This document shows, in pieces, positions 25,223 through 35,276 of a stretch of 64,000 bases of DNA (positions within the stretch are counted from its first letter, which is position 1; each line of letters opens with the position of its first letter). The notes under the pieces are model-generated. The model saw nothing but the letters and a program-made list of their open reading frames with translations. It did no database searches and was not told the origin of the DNA. A program made the translations under genes and the position numbers. Location of the stretch: positions 1,550,001 through 1,614,000 of the forward strand of contig NZ_CP011456.1 of NCBI RefSeq assembly GCF_001277295.1. The letters run 5' to 3'. This DNA comes from Anabaena sp. WA102 (GTDB taxonomy: Bacteria; Cyanobacteriota; Cyanobacteriia; Cyanobacteriales; Nostocaceae).

Positions 25223-25494
25223 AATGGAAATATTATTAAAGGAAAAGGAGAAAAGAAAAAGCAGGACAAAAGAGCAAAAGTATAAAAGGCATTATCGGTC
25301 AAGATTTTGATAACTTTGGTTTTGTTGGTTCTGACTTCGTTGATTTCAAATGTATCACCAAAGCCACCTCCTCCCAGCCTAACTATTACCCGATAGCGGT
25401 CTTGTAGTAACAAGCCTGAACTACAGGTTTCACAAAATAGGATATTGTTGGGATTTTGCGGCTTTGGGCAGTTAGGATTGATGCACAGGCTCAT
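25132..25494 (-). pseudogene. N-terminal fragment of a zinc-ribbon serine/threonine kinase
   Basis: From ATG 25494, MSLCINPNCPKPQNPNNILF then CETC gives a C-x4-C...C-x2-C zinc ribbon. RYRVIVRLGGGGFGDTFEI follows, the glycine loop of a protein kinase, and KVIKILTDN would carry the ATP lysine. After ~70 residues the similarity stops and the frame runs through unrelated and repeat DNA to 25132. The catalytic loop and DFG are missing. The architecture matches the intact kinase at 43662. Confidence 0.7.
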
Positions 25495-25552
25495 AATCTT
25501 GGTAGGTAGCACATTTATCTGATATTCTACCTTTATTTACGGAAAATAAATA

Positions 25553-25957
25553 TGTCTGAATCAGGATTTCCAGGATTTAAGGATTTTCAGGATGTGAATT
25601 TGTCTGAATCAGGATTTCCAGGATTTAAGGATTTTCAGGATGTGAATTTGTCTGAATCAGGATACTCAGGATTTGAGGATTTTCAGGATGTGAATTTGTC
25701 TGAATCAGGATGTTTAGGATTTAAGGATTTTCAGGATGTGAATTTGTCTGAATCAGGATTTCCAGGATTTAAGGATTTTCAGGATGTGAATTTGTCTGAA
25801 TCAGGATACTCAGGATTTTAGGATTTTTAGGATGTGAATTTGTCTGAATCAGGATACTCAGGATTTTAGGATTTTCAGGATATTAAGAATATGAAGAAGA
25901 TGAAAATAATGAAATCCTGTTCATCCTTAAATCCTGGATATCCTGATTCAGACATTC
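25553..25957. repeat. 48-bp tandem repeat, 7 copies, plus an inverted arm
   Basis: Units start at 25553, 25601, 25649, 25697, 25745, 25793 and 25841, with small changes (TTTCCAGG / ACTCAGG / GTTTAGG). The inverse arm (AATCCTGTTCATCCTTAAAT...GATTCAGAC) follows at ~25914-25955, ending a few bases before the proA stop codon. The array is open as a 16-residue-periodic frame (MSESGFPGFKDFQDV) with no sign of being a real gene. Confidence 0.9.
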
Positions 25958-25960
25958 TCC

Positions 25961-27226
25961 CTAAAACCGTCCATTTCCCTGAATAATATGCTTCACTGTT
26001 GTTAAAGTTTCTAAACTAATAAATCCCCTTCTATGTCCTTTTTGATTGGACATTCCTAAAAATACAGCCTCTCCTCGTGAGGAGTGACGGGAAAAACGCG
26101 GGGAAGCATTAATGTAAGTGGAAGCGCTATTTACTCCTAATGCAAATTGGCGACTTTCTTGGTAGGATTCAGTGACAATACTATCAGCATGACTGCTACT
26201 ATATTGGTTAATCCAAGCGATCGCACTTTCTAAACTATCTACTAACTTAAAAGCTACTGTTTTGGTTAAATACGGTGTTCCCCATTCTTCATCTTTGGCT
26301 AATTGCAATTGGGGAAATGCTGCAACTAGTTCTGCATCTCCTTTAAGTTGAAAACCTTTTTCTTTCAAACTACTCCACAGCACTGATAAGGAAGATGGTA
26401 AGGCTTGACGATGCACTAAAACTTTTTCAATGGCATTGACTTGATCTGGTTCGCTTTCATGGCTATCCATAATCATCCAGCGAATCATTTCTAAGCTACT
26501 ATTTACTGACCAATACAGATAACAATTACCCATTGCTGATTTTAACACTGGGCAAGTTGCTTGTCTGACTACCTGTTGAATTAAACTGGAACGTCCGTAG
26601 GGAATAACTAAACTTAAATACTGATCTTGGGTAACTAAATCTCGCACTGAAGCACCATGTTCAGCCGTGATTAATTCTACACAACCTGCGGGTAATCCGA
26701 CTTTAGTAATGGCTGTTTGCAAGGCGTTAGCGATCGCTGTATTGGAGTTACTAGCTTCCGTACTACCTTTAAGAATAATACTATTGCCAGTTTTTATGCA
26801 AAAACCAGCAGCGATCGCCCCCAAATCCGGGAAAGCCTCATAAATAAAGGCAATTACCCCCAAAGGCATCAATTGAGTATAACTTTGAGAGTCTTCCTGT
26901 TGATAATCAGCAGTTCTCACCCGGCGCAAAGGATCAGATAATTCCCCCAATCGTTGCAGAATCTTAATAGTATTCTCCAACCTAGAGGGGGTTAGCTTCA
27001 ACCAGTCCAAAATTAATTCGGGAACTGCCATTTCTCGACTTGCTTCTAAATCTAGAGTATTAGCTTCGAGAATTTCATCAAAATCGCTTTCTATCGCTTG
27101 TGCCATTGCTAACACAGCGCGACTCCTATCTGTCCCCTTAGTCGTTCCCAATTTTAAGGAAGCCTGAAAAGCGCGGTTAGCACTTGTCATAGGTTCGGGG
27201 TAATCATCAATCACTTCACCTGTCAT
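25961..27226 (-). CDS. proA: Divergent glutamate-5-semialdehyde dehydrogenase (ProA)
   Basis: 421 residues. PLGVIAFIYEAFPDLGAIAA, GNSIILKGSTEASNSNTAIA, the region around the presumed catalytic cysteine (CPVLKSAMGNCYLYW) and the terminal LETLTTVKHIIQGNGRF match ProA, the NADPH-dependent step from gamma-glutamyl phosphate to glutamate semialdehyde. The segment before the C-terminus (SPRFSRHSSRGEAVFLGMSN) departs from the canonical sequence, so it may be a second, diverged cyanobacterial ProA. It lies 4 bp upstream of a repeat array. Confidence 0.8.
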   Translation of the reverse strand: MTGEVIDDYPEPMTSANRAFQASLKLGTTKGTDRSRAVLAMAQAIESDFDEILEANTLDLEASREMAVPELILDWLKLTPSRLENTIKILQRLGELSDPLRRVRTADYQQEDSQSYTQLMPLGVIAFIYEAFPDLGAIAAGFCIKTGNSIILKGSTEASNSNTAIANALQTAITKVGLPAGCVELITAEHGASVRDLVTQDQYLSLVIPYGRSSLIQQVVRQATCPVLKSAMGNCYLYWSVNSSLEMIRWMIMDSHESEPDQVNAIEKVLVHRQALPSSLSVLWSSLKEKGFQLKGDAELVAAFPQLQLAKDEEWGTPYLTKTVAFKLVDSLESAIAWINQYSSSHADSIVTESYQESRQFALGVNSASTYINASPRFSRHSSRGEAVFLGMSNQKGHRRGFISLETLTTVKHIIQGNGRF

Positions 27227-27230
27227 GGAG

Positions 27231-27638
27231 TTAACGTCTGTAAGTAAGCCAGACCATTAGTGCTGGCAGAATTACCAATAGCAATGCTACAATTGCCCAA
27301 GCTATGATGTTGGAACTATTAGCCAATCGTAGAGCTAATGGTAGCCATATAATCACTAACACAAAAATAATGCTGAGTGCTATTGGTAAATAGTTTTGTC
27401 CTAATCGGGGTTGAACAATTTGCCAATTATTGCCTTTCCAGCGCCAAGCACGCTTGTAAGGATAAGTAGTAGAAAGTTGCTCTAATACATATCCATTGTC
27501 TTCGACAACAAAAATTTGCTGACAGCGATCGCATCCAAACGCTTCTGTGAGTGTAATGGGAATTAACTGTCCATTGCGACGGCAAGGACAAATGTATTCC
27601 GTATTTAAGTCAATTTTATCTGGTTTTTGAGGTTGCAC
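27231..27638 (-). CDS. Conserved zinc-ribbon membrane protein
   Basis: 135 residues, unknown family. The N-terminal half has CPC at ~18-20 and CDRC at ~35-38, a likely metal-binding ribbon. The C-terminal half has two hydrophobic segments (LPIALSIIFVLVIIWLPLAL and IIAWAIVALLLVILPALMVW). It ends 4 bp before the proA start on the same strand, so the two are probably co-transcribed. Confidence 0.75.
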   Translation of the reverse strand: MQPQKPDKIDLNTEYICPCRRNGQLIPITLTEAFGCDRCQQIFVVEDNGYVLEQLSTTYPYKRAWRWKGNNWQIVQPRLGQNYLPIALSIIFVLVIIWLPLALRLANSSNIIAWAIVALLLVILPALMVWLTYRR

Positions 27639-27837
27639 AAGCGAGATAAATAACTTGGGCGGTTTCTTACATTATTCCCTAATTTTCCTGAAAATCAGTA
27701 TGGGAAACCTTGAAATTGCGTCTAATAATGTAGCTGGGAAAGTTTTCTCACAAACTCCGAAAAAATCCATCATTTACAAATTTAGTGGTGATGGAAAATC
27801 TTTAGTGTTATTTTAACATATCTACTTTAACTAGAAA

Positions 27838-27908
27838 GCGGGTGATGGGATTCGAACCCACGACATCAACCTTGGCAAGGTTGCGCTCTACCACTGAGCT
27901 ACACCCGC
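27838..27908 (-). tRNA. tRNA-Gly(GCC)
   Basis: A 71-nt cloverleaf on the minus strand: acceptor GCGGGTG pairs with CACCCGC, D-arm AGCTCAGTGGTAGAGC, anticodon loop TTGCCAA (GCC), T-arm GTGGGTTCGAATCCCAT. CCA is not encoded. Located between the zinc-ribbon protein and ribH. Confidence 0.97.
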
Positions 27909-28044
27909 GAGACTCACCAATAAACTTATTATTCCAGATATATTCAGCTTTGTCAACCCCTTAGCTAAACTTTTTTTTCAGTTGTCAGTGGCAAGAATTT
28001 TTAACCAATTACCCATTACCTATTACCCATTACCCATCACCCAA

Positions 28045-28536
28045 TTAACCTGCTAAATTCGGGCGTAATTGCCGCATGAGACTAGCCATTTCTATAGCAT
28101 TCATAGCGTACTCCCAACCATGATTACTCTTGATTCCGGCTCGTTCTAGGGCTTGCTGCATGGTATCTGTAGTTAAAATGCCGAAAATCACCGGTATACC
28201 TGTTTGGAAACTAGCCGCAGCAATACCTTTAGAAACTTCTGACGATACATAATCAAAATGCGGTGTTTGTCCTTTAATGACTGCACCGAGGCAAATTATG
28301 GCATCATAACGGCCAGATATTGCTAACTGACGGGCTACATTAGGAACTTCAAAACTACCAGGAACCCAAACATAGTCTACCTGCTGTCCTTCGGGGTCAG
28401 GATCTATACCATGACGCTTCAAGCAATCTTTACATCCTTCTACTAACTTCAATGTGACAAGATCATTGAAGCGAGCGATAATCAATGCAAAGCGCAAAGA
28501 CTCGGTGTGCTGAAAATTTCCTTCAAAAACTGCCAT
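28045..28536 (-). CDS. ribH: 6,7-dimethyl-8-ribityllumazine synthase
   Basis: 163 residues. Riboflavin pathway enzyme that condenses the ribityl pyrimidine with dihydroxybutanone phosphate. Family blocks: RFNDLVTLKLVEGCKDCLKR, VWVPGSFEVPNVARQLA, CLGAVIKGQTPHFDYVSSEV (with the catalytic His in PHFD) and GILTTDTMQQALERAG. Confidence 0.96.
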   Translation of the reverse strand: MAVFEGNFQHTESLRFALIIARFNDLVTLKLVEGCKDCLKRHGIDPDPEGQQVDYVWVPGSFEVPNVARQLAISGRYDAIICLGAVIKGQTPHFDYVSSEVSKGIAAASFQTGIPVIFGILTTDTMQQALERAGIKSNHGWEYAMNAIEMASLMRQLRPNLAG

Positions 28537-28859
28537 AACTGCCTCTAAATAAATTTAGATAGAATAACTGCTTTACTAATATACTTTTCTGCCAGCAAAA
28601 CAGAAGAGCAGGAAAGCACAATCAGAAAAAAGTCGTTGAGAAAACAATACCTTCACAAAACTGAAAAAGCCTTGATTAGTAGGTTGGACTGACGTAAGGA
28701 AACCCAACAAATGGTTTGGGTTGTGCTGTCGCTTCATCCAACCTACAAAAAATGGCGAAGATATTGAAAAAACAAAGTTTTTGCTTCTTGACTCTTTACT
28801 GAGCTTTTCTGCTCATTTACTGTGTATGGTAGATGCTAGTGAACGGTTAAAACATTCAA
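28537..28859. repeat. ribH-psbZ intergenic region with palindromic repeat
   Basis: Gene-free. 28679-28746 is a repeat with inverted ends GTAGGTTGGA / TCCAACCTAC and an internal CCCAACAAATGGTTTGGG hairpin. Related units occur at 33577-33739, 47205-47235 and 47550-47583. Nothing else recognised. Confidence 0.7.
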
Positions 28860-29048
28860 CTAAACCACAAAGAAGTTTAATATAGCAACCAACACAACTA
28901 ACACCGTCCAAATTCCTGAACCAACCCAGAGTAGTTTTTTAGATTCTACCCAGTTTTGAGGAGTAGCGTAAACAACAGGTACACCAATCACAAGCACGAA
29001 GGAGAACAGGACTAATGATATTAAAGCGATTTGAAATACTATGCTCAT
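28860..29048 (-). CDS. psbZ: Photosystem II reaction centre protein Z
   Basis: 62 residues, two membrane helices (IALISLVLFSFVLVIGVPVV and WVGSGIWTVLVVLVAILNFF) joined by YATPQNWVESKK, exactly the PsbZ (Ycf9) plan. PsbZ stabilises PSII-LHC and dimer contacts. Confidence 0.95.
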   Translation of the reverse strand: MSIVFQIALISLVLFSFVLVIGVPVVYATPQNWVESKKLLWVGSGIWTVLVVLVAILNFFVV

Positions 29049-29394
<346 letters not shown>

Positions 29395-32094
29395 ATGGAT
29401 TTAATTCTTTGTCACACAACTGCGGATTTCGACGCTTTGGGGGCAGCAGTGGGGTTAACTTGTCTCAAACCAGGGAGTAAAATCGTCCTAACTGGGGGCG
29501 CACATCCTCCTGTGCGGGACTTTTTGGCCTTACACCGTGATGAGTATCCGTTGATTGAAAGACGTTCCGTAAATCCTGAAAAGATTCGCTCTTTAATGGT
29601 TGTGGATACTCAAAAGCGCGATCGCCTTGGTAAAGCCGCTATCTGGTTCGATTTACCCAATGTCCAAGAAATCATTGTTTACGATCATCATTTTGGACAG
29701 GAAAGAGACATTCCCAGCACTCAATTATATATTGACGAAGTGGGGGCGACAACTACCTTAATGGTAGAAGAACTGCAAAAAAATAATATTTCTTTAAATT
29801 CTGCCCAAGCAACTGTAATGGCTTTAGGTATTCATGTTGATACAGGTTCATTAACCTATAAACAATCTACAGCCAGAGATGCTTTAGCTTTAGCTTGGTT
29901 AATGCAGCAAGGGGCAAATTTATCAGTTATTTCTACTTATCGAGATCCTGGTTTATCACCACAATTACAACAGTTATTAAGTACAGCTTTAGAGAATTTA
30001 CAATATCTTTGTTTGCGGGGATATACCATAGCTTGGGTGACACTAAAAACCGATGGTTTTGTCCCCGGTTTATCAGGTTTAGCTTCCGAAATTATTGATT
30101 TAACAGAAACCGATGCTGTACTGTTAGCAAATGAATATTCTTTAGATGAAAATGATTTCCGCTTAACAGTAATTGGGAGAACGCAAATTCCCCAAACAAA
30201 TCTTAATTCCTTATTTCAACCTCATGGTGGTGGTGGACATTCTCAAGCCGCATCTTTTAATCTTCGCACTACAGATTCCCAACCAATTTTACAACAATTA
30301 TTAGATGGTTTAAAAGCCCAAATTCCCCATCCTCCCACAGCTAGAGATTTGATGTCTTCTCCAGTGCGGACAATTCGCCCTGATACTACTATAGCCGAAG
30401 CCCAGCGGATTTTATTACGTTATGGACATTCAGGTTTATCTGTAGTGAATAGCCAAGATTTATTAATCGGAATTATTTCCCGTCGGGATTTAGATATTGC
30501 TTTACATCATGGGTTTAGTCATGCACCAGTTAAAGGTTATATGACAAGTAATTTAAAGACAATTACCCCTGATACTTCTTTACCAGAAATTGAGTCTTTA
30601 ATGGTAACTTATGATATTGGTAGATTACCAGTATTAGATCATGGGCAATTAGTTGGTATTGTCACCCGCACCGATATTTTAAGAGAATTACACCAACTAA
30701 CAATTCAAAATATAGAATTAACAACTGATAATTATTCTCGAAATTTAGGACTTAATACTGAATTAGAAAAACGTCTCACTCCTCAGCTTTGGCGATTACT
30801 CAGTACCGCATCCCAAGAAGCAGAAAAACGCGGTTGGCATCTTTATTTAGTGGGTGGTGCAGTCCGAGATTTACTATTATCAAAAGCAGAGAATCGCAGT
30901 TTGATGATTAATGATATTGATTTAGTCGTTGATGGTTTTCATAAAACCGCAGATGTCGGTGCAGGGGTAGAATTAGCTAAAGCCTTACAGCAAATTTATC
31001 CAAATGCACGATTAGAAATTCATGGTGCTTTTCAAACTGCGGCTTTATTATGGCATAAAGATTTAGTATTAGACTCATTATGGGTAGATATTGCCACAGC
31101 AAGAACGGAGTTTTATCCTTATCCAGCAGCAAATCCAGAAGTTGAAGCTAGTTCCATTCGGCAAGATTTATATCGGCGAGATTTTACGATTAATGCCATG
31201 GCTTTAAGGTTAACTTCTCCTCGTGCTGGTGAATTATTAGATTTCTTTGGTGGTTTTATAGACTTACAAAATCAGCAAGTTAGAATTTTACACGCTAATA
31301 GTTTTATTGAAGATCCGACTCGGATTTATCGCGGTGTGCGGTTTGCGGTGCGGTTTGGATTTTCTCTAGAACCACAAACAGAAACTTATATTCGTTATGC
31401 TATAAATAGTGGAGTTTATGATAGAACAAGTCAAGAAAATAGTAAAACTCCGGCTTTGCAAACTCGACTAAAAACTGAATTAAAATATATATTAGCAGCA
31501 GATTATTGGCAATCAGCTTTAGAATTATTGGATAATTTGGGGGCTTTACAATGTATTCATCCTACTTTAAAATTAGATGTGGAACTTTCTCGACAATTAA
31601 ATTTATTAAAACACTGTTTAAGGAAATTTGATAAAAAACAAACTTTAATAAATTGGCAAATGCGTCTAGAAGTATTAATTGCCTATTTACAACCAGAATA
31701 TCGGGGAAAAGTAGCTAAAAATCTGCAATTAGTTGATGATAGTATTGTCAGATTAGATAAATTATCTCAAATTCAAGCTGAGGTAATTACGTTATTACCA
31801 ACTTTTGAAAAACCTAGTCAAACTCTCTATTTACTCAGGAAATATGATTTGCAGACTTTAATCTTAATTGCTTTACAAAGTCCCCGCAAAATCAGAAGAC
31901 GGATTTGGCAATATTTAACAAATTGGGGAAATATTCAACCGCTATTAAATGGGAATAATTTAAAACAATTGGGTTATAAACCTAGTCCCCAATATAAGCA
32001 AATGCTTGATGATTTATTGACTGCGACTGTAGATGGTATAATTAAGGATAAAGCGGAAGCAGAAGAATTTTTAGCCAAGCATTATCCTGGGTAA
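29395..32094 (+). CDS. DHH-CBS-tRNA nucleotidyltransferase/poly(A) polymerase
   Basis: 899 residues, three modules. ~1-310 is a DHH phosphoesterase domain (HTTADFDALGAAVGL, VYDHHFG and FQPHGGGGHSQAASF). ~315-435 is a pair of CBS domains (GIISRRDLDIA, GIVTRTDILREL) that usually bind adenyl nucleotides. ~480-899 is a class II nucleotidyltransferase: LYLVGGAVRDLLL at ~481, catalytic DIDLVV near 508, RRDFTINAMAL at ~592. Cyanobacterial and Aquifex proteins of this architecture add A, or CCA, to tRNA 3' ends. Likely essential for tRNA maturation because the tRNA-Gly here lacks an encoded CCA. Confidence 0.92.
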   Translation: MDLILCHTTADFDALGAAVGLTCLKPGSKIVLTGGAHPPVRDFLALHRDEYPLIERRSVNPEKIRSLMVVDTQKRDRLGKAAIWFDLPNVQEIIVYDHHFGQERDIPSTQLYIDEVGATTTLMVEELQKNNISLNSAQATVMALGIHVDTGSLTYKQSTARDALALAWLMQQGANLSVISTYRDPGLSPQLQQLLSTALENLQYLCLRGYTIAWVTLKTDGFVPGLSGLASEIIDLTETDAVLLANEYSLDENDFRLTVIGRTQIPQTNLNSLFQPHGGGGHSQAASFNLRTTDSQPILQQLLDGLKAQIPHPPTARDLMSSPVRTIRPDTTIAEAQRILLRYGHSGLSVVNSQDLLIGIISRRDLDIALHHGFSHAPVKGYMTSNLKTITPDTSLPEIESLMVTYDIGRLPVLDHGQLVGIVTRTDILRELHQLTIQNIELTTDNYSRNLGLNTELEKRLTPQLWRLLSTASQEAEKRGWHLYLVGGAVRDLLLSKAENRSLMINDIDLVVDGFHKTADVGAGVELAKALQQIYPNARLEIHGAFQTAALLWHKDLVLDSLWVDIATARTEFYPYPAANPEVEASSIRQDLYRRDFTINAMALRLTSPRAGELLDFFGGFIDLQNQQVRILHANSFIEDPTRIYRGVRFAVRFGFSLEPQTETYIRYAINSGVYDRTSQENSKTPALQTRLKTELKYILAADYWQSALELLDNLGALQCIHPTLKLDVELSRQLNLLKHCLRKFDKKQTLINWQMRLEVLIAYLQPEYRGKVAKNLQLVDDSIVRLDKLSQIQAEVITLLPTFEKPSQTLYLLRKYDLQTLILIALQSPRKIRRRIWQYLTNWGNIQPLLNGNNLKQLGYKPSPQYKQMLDDLLTATVDGIIKDKAEAEEFLAKHYPG

Positions 32095-32119
32095 TTGATA
32101 TTAAAAATATGAGGTTGAT

Positions 32120-32695
32120 ATGCAAATTCAAACATCCAGCAAATATTACACTCCAGAAGAATATTTAGAACTAGAAGAAAAATCAGAATTTAAAAACGAA
32201 TATATAGATGGGGAAATTATCCCTATGACTGGTGGAACTACAAATCATAATGAAATTTCAGGTAATTTTTATCTACATTTTAAATTAAAAATGCGGAATC
32301 AAAATTACAAGATTTATATGGGTGATGTTAAATTATGGCTAGAACGTTATCAAATCTATACTTATCCAGATATTATGGTAATTCAAGGAGAACCAATATA
32401 TCAAGGAACTGGAACTACTCAAGTAACAAATCCGTTAATGATTGTCGAAGTGTTATCTAAATCAACTATAAATTATGATAAAACCGACAAATTTAGATTT
32501 TATCGTTCTCTTCCTGAATTAAAAGAATATATTATGATTAACCAATATGAATATTTTATTGAACAATTTGCTAAAAATGCAGAAGGACAATGGGTATTAA
32601 CTGAATATGAATCAGTAAATGATATATTGTCTTTAAAATCCATAGATTTTCAAATTCCCTTCAATGATATTTATGAAGGTGTAAATTTCCGGTAG
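32120..32695 (+). CDS. Uma2 family (DUF820) putative endonuclease
   Basis: 191 residues: YYTPEEYLELEEKSEFKNEY, IDGEIIPMTGGTTNHNEI, YPDIMVIQGEP and LMIVEVLSKSTINYDKTDKF are the standard Uma2 core, with the PD and E positions kept. It lies 25 bp after the nucleotidyltransferase, probably by chance. Confidence 0.9.
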   Translation: MQIQTSSKYYTPEEYLELEEKSEFKNEYIDGEIIPMTGGTTNHNEISGNFYLHFKLKMRNQNYKIYMGDVKLWLERYQIYTYPDIMVIQGEPIYQGTGTTQVTNPLMIVEVLSKSTINYDKTDKFRFYRSLPELKEYIMINQYEYFIEQFAKNAEGQWVLTEYESVNDILSLKSIDFQIPFNDIYEGVNFR

Positions 32696-32712
32696 GTTTG
32701 GTTGACGTATCT

Positions 32713-32868
32713 TAGAGGTTGTTTGAAAACTTTTTCGTGTGGGATCTGACACCCGCAGATCCCCCTAAATCCCCCTTTTTAAGGGGGACTTTGAGGAATT
32801 TAGCCCCCCTTTGTAAGGGGGGTTGGGGGGATCTCGATTAATTCTGATACTTTTCAAACATCCTCTTA
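32713..32868. mobile_element. MITE-like repeat with TTTGAAAA inverted ends
   Basis: About 155 bp bounded by AGAGGTTGTTTGAAAA and its inverse TTTTCAAACATCCTCT. Inside is a strong hairpin from CCCCCTTTTTAAGGGGG and CCCCCCTTTGTAAGGGGGG stretches. A related element lies at 38496-38663 and a half copy at 43431-43530. No coding capacity. Confidence 0.7.
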
Positions 32869-32932
32869 CCCAACATCATATTATTGTCTGATAGCGTAGC
32901 TATATCAGGATTTACAGAATTTAAAAACAATA

Positions 32933-33535
32933 TTAATTTACTGATAACATCCACGTTAGAAATGCTAAAATTGGCTCAACTGGTGGCAATGGATATTCAG
33001 TAATATCAATAGTGACTGAATTACCCTCCAGTTTTAAAAATTTCCAAGTAGTTCCACTAGTGACAGAACCGAAAATTATGGGAATGTTGACATTATTAGC
33101 AGCATTAAATTTTTGGGCAGCTACCATTTCTGCAATACACTGACCTAAACCACCATTAAGATTTTCTTTTTTTGCTTCTATAATTATAACTACTGGAGCT
33201 TGAATTTCTAATTGGCTTAGTGATTTACTAATCAGAAAGTCACAAATACCATTGAGTCCAATACTAGAATCAACGGTAAAATCTTCTCCAGAAAAAAGGC
33301 TAATTTGACGATCTAATAATCGTCGAACTGCTGTTAATACAGGGCTAATAATCCATTCAGAACGGGCTTTTTCACTACCCCTTGCAAGTACCAATGGTAA
33401 ACCTTCTTCTAGTTCTTGACGTAGCAAATCATCAAGTTTTGCAGGAGGTACATCTGGAAAAAACCGTCCTCCTTCATGGATGGCGATCGCTAAATCCTGA
33501 CGGACTTTTTTTAGTGTAAAATCACTGTAGGGCAT
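32933..33535 (-). CDS. PD-(D/E)XK-like hypothetical protein
   Basis: 200 residues. ARSEWIISPVLTAVRRLL is followed by CDFLISKSLS and VVIIIEAKKENLNGGLGQCI, i.e. D...ExK with a downstream Gln, as in PD-(D/E)XK nucleases, then AEMVAAQKFN. A family frequent in cyanobacteria with no known function. The protein at 47592 has the same plan. Confidence 0.65.
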   Translation of the reverse strand: MPYSDFTLKKVRQDLAIAIHEGGRFFPDVPPAKLDDLLRQELEEGLPLVLARGSEKARSEWIISPVLTAVRRLLDRQISLFSGEDFTVDSSIGLNGICDFLISKSLSQLEIQAPVVIIIEAKKENLNGGLGQCIAEMVAAQKFNAANNVNIPIIFGSVTSGTTWKFLKLEGNSVTIDITEYPLPPVEPILAFLTWMLSVN

Positions 33536-33576
33536 AGTTATAATTAATTTTTGCTAGAAAAACAGAGTTTAGTTCC

Positions 33577-33739
33577 GTAGGTTGGGTTGTGGAACGTAAA
33601 CGTATCCCTGCGGGACACTGCGTGAACGCGGAGCAATCGGAACGAAACCCAACATCATATTATTAAAACATATTATTAAAACTTTTGTTGGGTTGCGCGA
33701 TTCCTGCGGAGCGCTTCGCTATCGCTTAACCCAACCTAC
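33577..33739. repeat. Palindromic GTAGGTTGGG element
   Basis: Ends GTAGGTTGGGTT and AACCCAACCTAC are inverted. Inside are CCTGCGGGACACTGCG and GAACGCGGAGC/GCGGAGCGCTTCGC short palindromes. It lies between the PD-(D/E)XK gene and a Uma2 gene. Confidence 0.75.
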
Positions 33740-33752
33740 ATTTGATTTTAGA

Positions 33753-34412
33753 TTAAATTGTATCAGGATCTATATTTAACTCCCGCAATTTTGCTGCTAA
33801 ACGTTCTGCGGTTTCTTCAGGGGTAAAAACTAGCTTTCCTTCTGGTGTGAAATAGCGCAATAATCCCTCATGAATTCCCAAATATAAATTTAATTGTTCA
33901 CTCCATAAATGTCCTTTTTCATTTGCTTCTAGAGGTTGATATTTTCCATCTAATAAATGAAATCCTGCAAATTCTAGTGTATAAGGATCAAACCAAAAAT
34001 AATCCGGTGTGCGGAAAGTATTTTGATAAAGTTCTTTTTTGTATTCTCTATCTGTATTCGCTGTAGTTGGTGAGAGAATTTCTAAAATTACATTGGGATA
34101 TTTACCGTCTTCATTCCAAACTACCCAACTTTTCCGAGTTTTGCGTTCTGTTCCTAGCACAACAAAGAAATCAGGACCTCGGAAATATTCTGATTTTTTC
34201 TGATTAGGACTATAGTAAATGGTGAGATTTCCCGCAGCATAGAAATCAGTTTTATCTTTCCACAACCATTCTAGACATTTGAAAAGGAGAATTATTTGTC
34301 TTAAATGTAGTTCTGTTTCCACGGGAGGTTCATCACTATATAAATCACTGGGGGGAAAAATCACATCTTGAGAGATGTTTTCTTTAAGTTCTAATTCTTG
34401 AGTAATCATCAT
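33753..34412 (-). CDS. Uma2 family (DUF820) putative endonuclease
   Basis: 219 residues of the longer Uma2 type: DFYAAGNLTIYYSPNQKKSE, GPDFFVVLGTERKTRKSWVV, YPNVILEILSPTTANTDREY and the C-terminal helix ETAERLAAKLRELNIDPD, which is predicted coiled coil. Function unknown. Confidence 0.9.
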   Translation of the reverse strand: MMITQELELKENISQDVIFPPSDLYSDEPPVETELHLRQIILLFKCLEWLWKDKTDFYAAGNLTIYYSPNQKKSEYFRGPDFFVVLGTERKTRKSWVVWNEDGKYPNVILEILSPTTANTDREYKKELYQNTFRTPDYFWFDPYTLEFAGFHLLDGKYQPLEANEKGHLWSEQLNLYLGIHEGLLRYFTPEGKLVFTPEETAERLAAKLRELNIDPDTI

Positions 34413-34450
34413 AATATGACACCAAGTCGTTATTTATTGATTATAACATT

Positions 34451-35276
34451 AATTGTCTGAATCAGGATTTACAGGATTAAAAGATTAACAGGATGTGATA
34501 TTCATTAATCCTGAAAATCCTTAAATCCTGGATATCCTGATTCTGACATGATTATATTCATTAATCCTGAAAATCCTTAAATCCTGGATATCCTGATTCT
34601 GACATGATTATATTCATTAATCCTGAAAATCCTTAAATCCTGGATATCCTGATTCTGACATGATTATATTCATTAATCCTGAAAATCCTTAAATCCTGGA
34701 TATCCTGATTCTGACATGATTATATTCATTAATCCTGAAAATCCTTAAATCCTGGATATCCTGATTCTGACATGATTATATTCATTAATCCTGAAAATCC
34801 TTAAATCCTGGATATCCTGATTCTGACATGATTATATTCATTAATCCTGAAAATCCTTAAATCCTGGATATCCTGATTCTGACATGATTATATTCATTAA
34901 TCCTGAAAATCCTTAAATCCTGGATATCCTGATTCTGACATGATTATATTCATTAATCCTGAAAATCCTTAAATCCTGGATATCCTGATTCTGACATGAT
35001 TATATTCATTAATCCTGAAAATCCTTAAATCCTGGATATCCTGATTCTGACATGATTATATTCATTAATCCTGAAAATCCTTAAATCCTGGATATCCTGA
35101 TTCAGACATTATTATATTCATTAATCTTGACAATCCTTAAATCCTGGGTATCCTGATTCAGACATTATTATATTCATTAATCCTGACAATCCTCAAATCC
35201 TGGGTATCCTGATTCAGACATTATTATATTCATTAATCCTGACAATCCTCAAATCCTGGGTATCCTGATTCAGACA
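34451..35276. repeat. 56-bp tandem repeat, 14 copies, preceded by the inverse arm
   Basis: 34451-34494 carries the plus arm (TGTCTGAATCAGGATTTACA...). From 34501 the minus arm recurs every 56 bp (34501, 34557 ... 35229): TTCATTAATCCTGAAAATCC...GATTCTGACATG. The first ten copies are essentially identical; the last few share changes (CTGACAATCC, TGGGTATCC, GATTCAGAC), so amplification was recent and local. It has no spacers, so it is not a CRISPR. Confidence 0.95.

Noticed and set aside
25552..25821. Repeat protein with 16-residue units (MSESGFPGFKDFQDV...)
   Set aside because: It is a translation of the 48-bp non-coding array; other copies of the array are in other frames and orientations, and there is no ribosome binding site.
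34501..35276. CRISPR array
   Set aside because: The 56-bp units abut directly with no variable spacers, and no cas gene is present.
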